From Glomus cerebriforme (taxonomy: Eukaryota; Glomeromycota; Glomeromycetes; Glomerales; Glomeraceae): 33,647 nt of DNA. The position numbers and the translations under genes were made by a program. Location: contig QKYT01000122.1 in assembly GCA_003550305.1 (NCBI GenBank), forward strand, positions 142,525-176,171, written 5' to 3'. Positions 11,076-21,922 of the stretch are shown here, in pieces. The notes under the pieces were generated by a model. The model ran no database searches. It was not told the origin of the DNA and saw only the letters and a list, made by a program, of their open reading frames with translations. Within the stretch, counting starts at the first letter, position 1; each line of letters opens with the position of its first letter.

Positions 11076-13486
11076 TCAAGGTTGAGAAGTATCTTTGTTA
11101 AGTAATCCTCTTAACAAATCACTTACTACAGGAAATCTCATTGTATTATTAGAAGTCCCTTCTCCTCCATCATTATTATCATTATTTACAGGATCTTTGC
11201 CTTTTCTTCTTCTAACTCCTTCGTTTGAATCTTGTGAAGTTTCATTTGTATCTCCTAACCTCTTTTTATCAATTGCAGTAACCATTCGTTGAAATTGAAG
11301 AAAAAGGGTCTCAGCCCGTAGTAATGTTTCATCAAGAGGGATGCTCATGGAAAGATCATTTACATACTAGTTAAATTTTTGTTTTTTTTTTAAAAAAAAA
11401 AGGATCACGTTATAAATTAAAGATAAAACAAATAATTTTATTTTATATCAAGACCTACCTTCAATATTTCATCAAATTGGTGTAAATATTCCATTATTAT
11501 CATCCGATGTTTATCTAAAATGGCTAAGGCGACAAATAGATGAAATTGGGAACTTAAATGATCGGACCAAAGTACTTCCCATAGATAAAGCACTTCATCC
11601 CATTTAAACTCTCTTTTAAACCAAATAAGTATCCAACGGAAACAGAAGAATAGATTTAATGAATCGGTTTTCTCTGTAAGACATTAAATGTCAAGATAGA
11701 TAGTATCAATATTATGTCAAATAAAATATATGAAGGATTGTATTTAATAACTTACGAAGGTGTTTATGTAAACGAGGATCCATAAATTGAATTAAATGAT
11801 CAAGTGTTAAAAGTTGATTTCTCATGTTAACTTGATCTCTATAGAAGTTTGCTTCCTATCAACAAAAAGAATCAAATGATTAAACAATCTAAACATGCAA
11901 CTATTGGTCAAAAAAAAAAATAAATAAATAAAATAAAAAGTTTTTAAACGAATATCTACCATACGGTTCATAAATCCCACAAAAGCCCAAAACGCCGTAA
12001 CCTCATCACGCATCACGACAAACACCGGTGCTAATAAGTCACTCATTCCTTGAACATACCCTATATACAACAACAATTATTTTTTTTTTTTAGAGCACTA
12101 CTTGTTTGTATAAAAAATCTCCAACCACAAAAAGAAATTAGACTAACCGAGATCTTTATTATAAAAATTATATGTCATCAAAATAGCCTTCATCGATTCA
12201 AGATTATTGTTTGTAAGGTTTGAAGATGCTGAAGATAATGGATCAGGATGAGGCATGTCTTCAACAGCGAAAAATGATATGGTGCGGTCAGTCCGGATCA
12301 CATCCTTCTCTATAAATAAATTTTTATTTATAAATTCTATGTAAAAAATAAAAAAAAAATTATTAATTAAAGAAATCACATATATACGAACCTATTCTAG
12401 ATTTTTGCTCTTTATAGTTGCTACTAGATTGTACTTCAGGATCATCCCACCACTCTCTTTTCAAATCCAAATATTCTTTTCTATAATAGATTTATATAAA
12501 TATAAATTGGAAATCAATCAAACCAATAATTATTGTACATACTTCTTAGCCTCTAATATACTTTCTCTTTCTACTCGACTTGAATCCCATGGATAAATTC
12601 CTAAGAAAAATTTCCATACTTCAATTCTAATATCATCTTCCACTCCCTTTTATTAGGAAGTATAAACATATCATGAATAAGAGTGAATATCATACTTCAA
12701 TAAAAATATAACAGTAATAGGTATTATAATAAGAACTTACACCTCGAAATACTGCCTCTCGTACTTCATTTAGTTCTACTCTAAGTCTTCCTTCTGAATC
12801 ATCGAAAAAAGAAAACCATGTTTCGGCATTAAGGGGATCAGAGCGACTAGCATGCAATGGTGGTAATGTCGTATCGCCCTAATTTAACGAAACATACAAT
12901 AAGATATAAATTATAGATACAACGTGGAACATCTTATTAGAGAGAGATGAATTTGTTGTAAAAAGTTATTACATACACTCAAAATTTCAAAAGCCCCCAC
13001 CTCTGTTTCTTCCTCCCAAGGTTTTAGTTCTGTATCAGACCAACGTTTTTTCCAATTATTAGATAAAATTTGATCTGGATATTCTAATCTAGCAGCCTCT
13101 TCAGCTTGTTCTGCAACACTTGCAGCCCATTTTGCCAAATAAATCCTTCCTGCATCATATTCTTCAACTACAGAACGAGCGGGATCTGATTGTATAAGAT
13201 TATTGACGCCAGGAGGAAGGTGTGGTATAATAGGACGTGCTAGTGGATGTTCAAGTATATTTGCTAGAATAATCAAAAAGCTGTAATTAGATACAATAAT
13301 AATAATTAAATAATAATAAATTGAAATTAATGCCTAACCAGCTGTATCGCGAGAAAAACGAGCAACTTTGGAGAATTGTTCAAAAACGTTCCACTTGACA
13401 GTCTAATAAGACAAAGAATTTATTAAGTACAAAAATATTTATTAAAACCATAGATACAAAAAACAACTCACCTCGATGTGTTCCAT
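11076..13486 (-). CDS. TBC-domain Rab GTPase-activating protein (Gyp7/TBC1D15 type)
   Basis: Eleven exons on the minus strand (13486-13472, 13402-13339, 13263-12977, 12878-12741, 12646-12543, 12480-12392, 12309-12148, 12060-11960, 11855-11756, 11673-11459, 11366-11076) join in frame into 521 residues. The TBC domain starts at about residue 155 (REAVFRGGVEDDIR) and shows both catalytic fingers: the arginine in RTDR (238-241) and the glutamine in YVQG (288-291), followed by MSDLLAP. These drive GTP hydrolysis on Rab proteins in endosomal/vacuolar traffic. WKFFLGIYPW and FRWILIWFKREF are typical of the Gyp7/TBC1D15/17 branch. The N-terminus is short: the PH-like region usual before the TBC domain in that branch is missing, and the divergent ELP3 gene starts only about 215 bp upstream. 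The C-terminal tail (about 430-521) is polar and low-complexity. First exon encodes only five residues. Confidence 0.88.
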
Positions 13487-13701
13487 ATTGTGTTAGCAGT
13501 AAAAAGACGTACTGATATTTTACTTGGCTAAGCGGAAATAATTTAGTTATAATTATTCCGCTATGCTGAATATGCTGAACTGATATGATCTGCTGGCGTC
13601 TGATCCGTTTTGAAGATTCACGTGCATCGACCTGCGTCTGTTAATATGCAGTGTAATTTATTTTTTTTTGATTTTTTTTTTCCGCACTCTTTAAAATAAA
13701 T
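13487..13701. promoter_or_regulatory. Compact divergent promoter, TBC gene / ELP3
   Basis: The 215 bp between two start codons pointing outward must hold both promoters. It contains a CACGTG E-box core at 13619-13624 and a direct repeat TATGCTGAATATGCTGAA near 13563-13579, and is more GC-rich than other intergenic DNA here. No TATA element can be distinguished in this base composition. Confidence 0.5.
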
Positions 13702-15423
13702 ATGGCGATAAAAACCAAAAAAGGTCCGACTCAGGTTTGAAATAATATTTCGTTATATTATTCTTAATTAATAATTTTAAATATTTAATTTTTATCTAAT
13801 AATATGTAGGCCGAATTAATGGTGAAAGCGTGCAGTGAAATAGTTAAAGAATTAATTATAGCACAAGAGAATTCAAAAGATATTAATTTAAATGGATTAA
13901 AAACTAAATACTCTCGATTAAATAAATTGAATAATCAGCCAAAATTAGTTGATATTATAGCAGCTATACCTGAACAATATAAACAGGCATTATTACCTAA
14001 ACTTAAAGCTAAACCCGTTAGAACAGCTTCAGGAATTGCGGTGGTAGCAGTTATGTGTAAACCACATAGATGCCCGCATATTGCAGTAACAGGAAATGTT
14101 TGTGTATATTGTCCAGGAGGGCCAGATTCAGATTTTGAATATTCAACACAATCATATACAGGATATGAACCAACTAGTATGAGAGCGATAAGAGCAAGAT
14201 ATGATCCATTGGAACAAGCAAAAGGAAGAGTTGATCAATTAAAAAGTCTTGGACATAATGTTGATAAAGTTGAATATATTATAATGGGGGGTACATTTAT
14301 GTCATTACCCGAAGATTATAGAAATTGGTTTATCGCTAATTTACATAACGCATTATCAGGACATACAACAACTGATGTTGATGAATCTGTAAGATATTCT
14401 GAACAAAGTATGACAAAATGTATTGGAATCACGATCGAAACACGTCCTGATTATTGTCTTAAACCTCATTTAAGTCAAATGTTGAGATATGGATGTACTC
14501 GATTGGAGATTGGAGTTCAAAGCGTATATGAGGATGTTGCAAGAGATACAAATAGAGGTCACACTGTTAAGGCTGTTACAGAGACATTTCAATTAGCAAA
14601 AGATTGTGGATTCAAAGTAGTTTCTCATATGATGCCTGATTTACCAAACGTTGGAATGGAACGTGATTTGGAACAATTTAAGGAATATTTTGAAAGTCCA
14701 GCATTTCGTACAGATGGGTTGAAAATTTATCCTACTTTGGTAATTCGTGGAACTGGTTTATATGAATTATGGAGAACAGGAAGATACAAAAATTATACTC
14801 CAAATGCATTAGTTGATTTAGTGGCAAGAATATTGGCTTTAGTACCTCCATGGACAAGAATATATCGCGTTCAAAGAGATATTCCAATGCCATTAGTAAC
14901 TTCCGGTGTTGAACATGGAAATTTACGTGAATTAGCATTAAATAGAATGAAAGATTTAGGTATTGAATGTAGGGATGTTAGAACAAGAGAAGTTGGAATT
15001 GTTGATATTCATAATAAAGTCAAACCCGATGAGGTTGAGTTAATAAGAAGAGATTATGTAGCAAATGGTGGATGGGAAACATTTTTATCTTATGAAGATC
15101 CAAAACAAGACATTTTAATTGGTCTTTTAAGATTACGAAAATGTTCTTCGACCACTTTTCGTCCTGAATTAACTTCTTGTCCTACTTCTATAGTTAGAGA
15201 ATTACATGTTTATGGTAGTGTTGTACCTATGCATAATAGAGATCCTACTAAATTTCAACATCAAGGCTACGGTACTTTATTAATGGAAGAAGCTGAAAGA
15301 ATTGCTAAGTTTGAACATGGTAGTTCTAAATTAGCTGTTATTAGTGGTGTTGGTGTAAGAAAGTATTATGCTAAATTAGGCTATACTCTAGATGGTCCTT
15401 ATATGTCAAAAATGTTAAATTAA
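13702..15423 (+). CDS. ELP3: Elongator complex protein 3 (tRNA-modifying radical SAM / acetyltransferase)
   Basis: Two exons: 13702-13734 (11 codons) and 13810-15423, giving 548 residues, the normal length of eukaryotic Elp3. The radical-SAM half carries the 4Fe-4S cysteines at residues 99, 109 and 112 ([14 protein letters not shown]), followed by [20 protein letters not shown]. The C-terminal GNAT half shows the acetyl-CoA loop QHQGYGTLL (about 494-502) and the motif RKYYAKLGY. Elp3 is the catalytic subunit of Elongator and starts the cm5/mcm5 modification of wobble uridine in tRNAs; it acts mainly in the cytoplasm. The short first exon supplies the conserved start, since the ATG at 13819 would drop 14 residues. 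Divergent from the TBC gene. The sequence looks intact. Confidence 0.97.
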
Positions 15424-16294
15424 ATTAAATAATTCTAATACAGTTCTTATTAAATAAAATCATAATAATTACAGATTATTTAATTTAGCATACAAAATTA
15501 AGAATTAATTTGTTTTAAACTCTGATTATTTTTGGACGTTTTACCACGATAAATATCAATGATCATGTGGTTGATTCTTATGTATGATATTATTTTTGCA
15601 GAATGCGTTTATTTAAGTTATTTAATATTGAAATACAGTACCCTGCAATGTCATATGAATTTTGGGTAGTTACCCAATTACGTCTATGACTTACGTTATT
15701 TCATGTTCTAATGTCTGCAACCCTTACATTAATACAGTATTCTTTGTTCTAATTCTAGTTTACGATTTGATCCTGTCCCATTGAATATTTTATTTAGTTG
15801 ATGCTTTTGATTGTATCATCTGCTACTCTCGTTGCTCCAATCCTGTCGATTTTGGTAAGAACGTACGTGAAATTACAAGTGGATAGATACTTAAAAATAA
15901 TAAAATAACAATTTTTTATTTGACATCAAGTATTAAACCTATTTAAGAAAACTACATAAAATACTTCCATGATATAATTGTTTTTAAAGAAAAATGGGAT
16001 ATGGTTAAATCTAGGAATGGTCCCTAGTTAAATCTTGAAATAGTATTTTTGTAAAGTAATAATTCAACTTAAAGGGCTGAAATTCGTTAAAATAATCACG
16101 TAAGATTTATTATAATAAACGAAAAAATAAATTAATAATTTTAGATCACGAATCAATAATATATCATAATTTATTCGATAGTTATCAATAAAATATAAAA
16201 AATAAACAAATAAACTAATAATGTAATACTTGCAATACTAAAAATATATAATGATTTAAAAATATCAAAACATATTCTCAAAATAAAAAAGAAA
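15424..16294. other. Tail-to-tail spacer between ELP3 and the Dur31-like gene
   Basis: 3' flanking DNA of two convergent genes. A moderately GC-richer stretch at about 15550-15880 has no open frame of note and could be transcribed non-coding sequence, but nothing supports that. No repeat boundary was found. Confidence 0.6.
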
Positions 16295-16833
16295 TTATTC
16301 TCCAATTTCTACCTCATTCAAATTGGTAGGATCAGAATAGACAGCATCTCCCTTGTCTCCTTTAAATGTATCACCAGCATATTTACCTGTATCAATAATT
16401 TCAGGTTTCTTTGGGAATTCAAAATTTTCTCTCCTAATTCTAGCAAATGCATACATAATACTCAGTCTCACACCAAAAGAAAAGAAAGTAAAGAAAAATG
16501 AAGCTAATGGTGCCACAATAAATGCTCCTAATACACTATAATCAGTAATATAAAGCCCATCAGGTAATCCAATAAGTTGAAATCCGTCTTTAGCATTATG
16601 ATAGAAAATTGAACCAAAGATGAAGACACCGAATAAACCTCCTATGCCTCCCACTAGTACATCAATCCCGTTGAGAAAATACAGTGAATCTACTAAACCT
16701 AATAATATCGGAGGCATTGCAGATGCCGCTAACAAATCTCCAATAAGAAAGACTCTTAATACATCTAAATCTTTTAATCCCCAATAAACTACCAAGTCAA
16801 TAAGTTCAAATTAGTTTATATTATTTTAAATTC

Positions 16834-16871
<38 letters not shown>

Positions 16872-18708
16872 TCTTTTTTCTTACCAGCTGGAACGTTAGC
16901 TATCAATGATAAAAAACGGGTAACATTCAATGGAAGACGATTGTTGAATAAATCATTTGAAAATGTAGCAGTTGTGGCACTAATTAACGTATCATAAGCC
17001 GCACAACTCATACTAACAGTTAACACTACTGTAAGTCCTTTAACCCAAGTTGGCAATACTTTAATTATAGCGAAAAATGCCAAATATCCTGCTAAATTCT
17101 CTTCTCCTGGCCATAAACCAGACCAAGCAGCTAATATACCTGTGAAGCCGAAAAATATAAGAACGGGAAATAACATTATTGAACCATAGATCGCAGAAAA
17201 ACGCAATTCACGATCATTCTTTGATGCAAATGCGCGTTGCCAGAAACCCTTAACAAAAGCGGAAAAGGCAAGGTTAAGAAAAAAAAAGATCAAAAAGAAA
17301 TCACATTATAATGTTCGTGAAGATACCTCATGAAAAAGTGTCGCGAATGAGACGGCAACAGGCATAATATAAAGTAGTTGCCATCCTAAAGAATTTGATT
17401 TTAAGAGAGGAGAATCATCGATAACAGATTTCTCGATTTTTACAGAAGTTCCAAATCCAATTATAGACATTATAACAAGAATAATTATAGCCCATCCTTG
17501 AATATTATCCGTAATCAAAGATGCACGAAATCCTCCATAACCTATTTAGAAGCAATTAATACTATTTAATTCTGAACCAAAAAAAGAAGAACTTTAAGAT
17601 ATGTACCGGTGTAAAGAGTTGTTATTACGGCGATACAAATAACCGGAGCATATTTATTGACACCCGCCAAATCTTGCAAAATATCACCAACAGCTGATAA
17701 TTCGCTTATCATATAACAAAACATATAAGCAATTGACATCAAAGAAATATAAATTTGATTCATGCGTCCAAATCTTTCCAGAATAAATTGCGTTAAAGTA
17801 AATCCTTCGGGACATTTTTTTCTAATCAAAGGGCCAAGCCATGCAAATACAAATAATGGTATGATACATCCAAAAGCATACATAAATACACCTAGTAGTC
17901 CTGCTAAGGTACCAATTTCGGGAAAGGCATATAATATAGATGAACCAATACCTAAACGAAAAAGAATAAAAGAACGGAAAATTTAGATAGAAACATCATG
18001 TAAGCAAACCGAGGTTATCCTAAAAAAAAAAGAAGTATTTGAAGTGGCAGCTTCCCTACGCAGGCATTAACCTGATCAGGTAGATAACGGTGCTTTCTCA
18101 GCCCAATCTTTTCTCAATTTTTTTTTTCAAACCACCTAAGAAGGGTTTCATGAATTTCAAAATTGCAGAAAAGTCGAGCACCCGTAGTACCAATTCAAAA
18201 TTTTATCGAGAGTCAAGAGATATTATATAATATTCGAGAGAATTTATACAAGAAATTACAAAGAAAAGACAAAAGAAAAACCGATATACACATTATTTGC
18301 AGCAACGAAAATATAGCATTATTGAATAATTTATAATTTTAAAGAGTAATGGAGAAAAGAGAGTTTCTCCCAAATAATTACATAACATCAAACGAGTCTC
18401 GTATCAAACATTGGCACTTTCATTGATGGAGCACCTTACCTGTACAGTGTATAAATACACTGTTATACAAACCCGCCGCCTTAAAATTTTTCTCTCAAAC
18501 GGAAACTTTTCTTCATATAACTTAAGTTCTTACTTGAAGCAAACCAATTGGAACCCAAAGCGACTGCAGTTTGAGTACCCAATGAAGAAAGGTAATCTGA
18601 CTTAGTTTTTGTTTTTTTATATCCTGCATAAAACCCAATTCCTAAGAATATTGCTAATACTATATAAATTAGTGCGTTTGATAGTGCTACTGGTAATGGT
18701 GGCGACAT
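16295..18708 (-). CDS. Sodium:solute symporter, Dur3/Dur31 family; probable thiamin transporter
   Basis: Five exons on the minus strand: 18708-18534, 17951-17607, 17541-17327, 17248-16885 and 16788-16295, in frame, 530 residues. It is a polytopic membrane protein of the SSS family with Dur3-type features: the first membrane helix at about 12-30, SNWFASSIGSS (about 54-64), PEIGTLAGLLG, GFWQRAFASKND, and a helix-rich end with an acidic cytosolic tail. Dur3 proteins import urea and polyamines, but the closely related Dur31 of Candida imports thiamin under TPP-riboswitch control. Intron 1 (18533-17952, 582 nt) contains a TPP aptamer, so I infer that thiamin or a precursor is the substrate. All other introns are about 65-100 nt. 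Urea/polyamine transport is the alternative reading from protein sequence alone. Tail to tail with ELP3; divergent from the kelch gene. Confidence 0.9.
18020..18031 (-). other. Candidate alternative 3' splice site after the aptamer
   Basis: On the minus strand a run of T residues ends in AG at 18021-18020, only about 14 nt after the aptamer's P1. Joining exon 1 here would read AGA TAA and stop at once. Whether it is used is unknown. Confidence 0.4.
18045..18192 (-). promoter_or_regulatory. TPP (thiamin pyrophosphate) riboswitch aptamer
   Basis: Read on the minus strand, the strand of the transporter. In order: P1 5' arm TGGTA (18192-18188), CGGGTGC, P2 5' arm GCTCGA, a long variable loop of about 70 nt, P2 3' arm TTGGGC, the invariant CTGAGA that recognises the pyrimidine, a short P3, ACCTGATC, P4 CAGG/CCTG enclosing TTAATG, then GCGTAGGGAAG (pyrophosphate/Mg site) and P1 3' arm TGCCA (18049-18045). 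These match the conserved THI-element in sequence, order and pairing. The enlarged hairpin loop is compatible with eukaryotic variants. It lies inside an intron, as in fungal TPP switches that control splicing. By family knowledge TPP binding should lower production of the full-length mRNA. Confidence 0.95.
18438..18463 (-). promoter_or_regulatory. Alternative 5' splice site with adjacent hairpin
   Basis: Minus strand ACAG followed by GTAAGG (donor GT at 18439-18438) is a better donor match than the frame-maintaining one at 18533. Immediately 5' of it is a perfect 8-bp hairpin, ACAGTGTA / TACACTGT with a 4-nt loop (18444-18463). Splicing from here would include 94 extra nt with an in-frame stop at about 18481. 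This is the two-donor layout of Neurospora NMT1. Confidence 0.65.
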
Positions 18709-19886
18709 GTTTTTTTTATTTCATTAAAATTTTTATTTTATTTTATTTTATTTTTTTTTTTTTGGTGGGAAGAAGGTACTTAAATTCAAGGAAATTGACG
18801 ATAATCAAAAAATTATTGTGATAGTACGAATTTCTTTTTTGACTAGATCATATCTAATCATCTGAAAATACAACCTCAAGAAAAATCAACAATTACCAAA
18901 ATAGTGATAAATTAATAAATAATATTAATAATAATAATATTACTAAGCAAAAAATAATAAACTCCCCTTTTTTTTAAGATTTTGTGCTTTGTGACTTTTG
19001 TTCGTGTGACTGCATAAAGGCACGTAACACTTGGCCGCTTATGATATCATCCCTTGAATTTGCTACGGAAAAAAACGGTATAAAAAAAGTTCAATACTTG
19101 TCATTATGACTCTAAGTAAAGCCTTCGTTCAATTTGCTTATGTAATGTGATAAGATTAGCAAATTTTATAATCTTTTTTTTTCGAAAAATTTAACATGAT
19201 TTGATACGTAAAAAATAAAAATAAATAATTCGCGAAATTCACTTAACTGTTAACATGTAACTAAAGGTTGATCTTCATGTGATTGTAACTTTTATTTGTA
19301 AAAAGAAAAAAATTATGAGAAAGATCCATTTATTTTGATAAAAAATTATATTAACTCAATTTCATTAAGTGAATTAATCGAATTTAGAATTAAATCTTTC
19401 GTAAAAGTCAAGTTTATAATTGGAATTGAGATGCGGCTAAAATTAGAATGATGAATCATCTTTGGTTAGTGCGATAACTTAGCATAAATATCAAATACTT
19501 TATTTGAATTTGGTGGTTGTCCCCATAACTAGTTCCAATTCCTTTTTGATGAGTTCGTAGGTTGTTATCCACTATATAACTTATTGTTATACATTTTTGT
19601 ATTTGTGTTAAAAGACCGTTGATCTGCTGACTATTCTGAATGCGGGTATGAAGTCATCGGAAACAAAAGACTTTCTCATGATCATTTATTAGCGGTTTCA
19701 CAATAGAAGATCTTATTACTATTTATGGTTGTCTTACCGCAAATACATTCGGGGGTATCCTTAATTCCTTAATTCCCTGGTAAATTTAATCTCGTGTGGC
19801 AGTTTTTATAGCTCGTCTTTTCTGCTTTCTGTTATTTTTATGAGCTTTTTTTAGGTGTAATTTATTTGAAAATTATCATCGAACTA
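18709..19886. other. Divergent intergenic region, transporter / kelch gene
   Basis: Upstream DNA of both genes, about 1.2 kb. A T-rich stretch at 18714-18763 lies next to the transporter start. No coding frame, RNA gene or repeat boundary was recognised in the rest. Confidence 0.6.
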
Positions 19887-21922
19887 ATGCTATTGCTTAA
19901 GCTGTTTAACAAGCATGTTATTCTGGTTACAACGACTTGTATTGAATTATTAGTTTTCGATTCAAAACAAAGCGTGAATGCTCTTTTACCAGACCCTCGG
20001 TGGGGTCATAAAGCTGTGCTTTTAAGAAACAAGTAGGTATTAATTTGTCGAATACTTTAAAGACCATAAATAGAGAAAATGAATTCTATTTATTTGTCAA
20101 TTAATTTCGATTTGATATTCATAAAATTATTTTTCTTTTGAATTTTAATCAGGGTTTTCCCATTGAATAGAATATTAATCTGATATTTTTCTTTTTAAAT
20201 AATTATAGCTTATATATTTATGGAGGAAAAGTGGGAGATAAAAGGAAAAGTGATCTTAGCGATACTAGTCAAGATTCAAACCAACTTCTTATTCTCGATG
20301 TATCAAAATCTTTCTTGATATCAGATCCTGCGTGGGTATCACGTATTGCGGGCCCAAGAGTTGCATATCATACACTTAGTATAGGTGGTCCACAAAATGA
20401 ACTTTTAGTGTTATATGGTGGAGAATATCCAAATACAACTGATGAACCTATGCCGGAAAATCCATTGTTTTATTATGATACTTCAGCTGAATCTCCTCAA
20501 TGGAACAATGCTGGCTTAAGTTTGGGAACACGACGAATGTCACACACAGCTGTTACAAGATTAAATGATTCAATGAATTATTTTTTTGGTGGCATACCTA
20601 TTATATCTGACCCTTCAGTTTCATCAAGACTTCAATTTCAGGATCTATTTAAATTGGATACCAGAAATAATTTGTGGAATATTCAAAATATAGATCCAAA
20701 TACACCCTCAGGAAGATTTCATCATACTGCAACGATTCTTCCGGATGGTAAAATGTATGTGATTGGAGGGTATTCCAATGAAGGATTGGTAGACATAAGT
20801 CAAATTTATGTTTATGATACAATAAATGCAAAATGGAACGTTCAGGTATTTGAATTTTAATAATAAGAGGATTAAAAATTTATTTAATAATTTGTATTTT
20901 AAATTTTAAATTATATTTTAAGACCGCAGTTGGTACCTTGCCTCTAGCACGTAGAGACCATGCTGCAGCAGGAAGTAAGTTGAGATTGTGAATTATGATT
21001 GAAATATTATAAAGGTTTAACTTAATGAATTTTATAATTTATAGCACATGATGGTAAAGTGGTCATACATGGTGGTGTTAACGTTGATTATACTGTATTA
21101 TATGATGATGTTGCGGTTCTGGATACAACACAATCACAATACACTTGGAGTATAAAAGGAGCAGGGGGCAATATACCGCCAAAAAGGTATTCTCATACAG
21201 CTACCATGGTTGGAACTAATATGATAATTACGTTTGGCATGTATTCATTTACAAATATTTTTCTCATGTATATTTAGTCATTGATATTTACATTTCATAA
21301 TATTTAATAGGGTATTTAGCAAATGATGTTTCAGATAATAACATTTATGTCCTTGGTAAATATTATTTATTTTCGTTTTTCACGTAATTGAATTTAGTCA
21401 TAAATGATTTTGCTTTTATTAGATACGACCACATTCACATGGAAAGAAAATTATATTCCAAATAATTTGGAATATACAGATACAACACCCTTCAATACAA
21501 ATAGTAACTTTTCACAGAAATCCTCATCTTCAAAAGCCGGAGTAATAGCAGGATCAACAATAGGAGTAATAATGTTTTTTTTGTTGTTGGGTGGTTTATT
21601 TTGGGTTTATCGAAGGCGAAAGCAGAATTCCTTTTACGCAACACCTTATTCGAACACAGGGGTACCAACTTCAAATCAAGATAAACAAAAGAAATTTAGT
21701 GTATCATCCGGATCCACCGCTGTTGAAGAATTACCACGCCCAAGCATGGGCAGCAGCCTTGCTGTGCCTGTGGTTGGAGCTTCTGAGAATGGTGCGCATG
21801 GAAAAGATTACACTACAATATTAGAAGAAAGGATGATGGATAGTGATATTCAGCAGACAAATTTTATGATTGTTCCGAAATCGCAACTACGTGTTACAAA
21901 TCCAGACGAGGGTAACGACTAG
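19887..21922 (+). CDS. Kelch-repeat protein with single C-terminal membrane anchor
   Basis: Exons 19887-20032, 20209-20845, 20923-20974, 21045-21236, 21311-21355 and 21423-21922 join into 523 residues. The N-terminus (KLFNKHVILVTTTCIELLVF) looks like a signal peptide or anchor. Kelch units follow, each ending in an Ile/Tyr-Gly-Gly or Phe-Gly-Gly strand and a W about 20 residues on: LYIYGGK, VLYGGEY, YFFGGIP, MYVIGGY, VVIHGGV, with PRWGHKAV, RRMSHTAV, GRFHHTAT, ARRDHAAA and KRYSHTAT at the blade starts. This predicts a beta-propeller outside the cell. A Ser/Asn-rich stalk, one transmembrane helix at about 396-419 and the stop-transfer RRRK precede a cytosolic tail of about 100 residues. Intron 4 needs a GC-AG donor. 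Such proteins are common in Rhizophagus; ligand unknown. Confidence 0.85.

Larger units (their letters stand above)
17952..18533 (-). other. Long regulated intron 1 of the transporter
   Basis: Runs from donor GTAAGA (18533) to acceptor TTTAG (17952) on the minus strand; 582 nt against 65-100 nt for the gene's other introns. If retained, the frame from exon 1 stops at 18481, giving a peptide of about 75 residues. It holds the TPP aptamer, an alternative donor with a hairpin, and a strong poly-T/AG acceptor directly after the aptamer; all are listed separately. Confidence 0.85.

Noticed and set aside
11095..11292. Plus-strand ORF antisense to the TBC last exon
   Set aside because: Shadow of the coding strand; composition follows the opposite frame.
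14732..14938. Minus-strand ORF inside ELP3
   Set aside because: Antisense shadow of a well-supported gene.
18120..18160. GGTGGTTTGA near 18134-18143 as the 5' conserved part of the TPP aptamer
   Set aside because: It would leave P2 with nearly all G-U pairs; CGGGTGC followed by GCTCGA at about 18175-18187 matches consensus and pairs properly with TTGGGC.
16295..18708. Simple annotation of the transporter as urea permease DUR3
   Set aside because: The protein family allows it, but the TPP aptamer in the gene's own first intron favours the Dur31 thiamin branch; kept only as the alternative.
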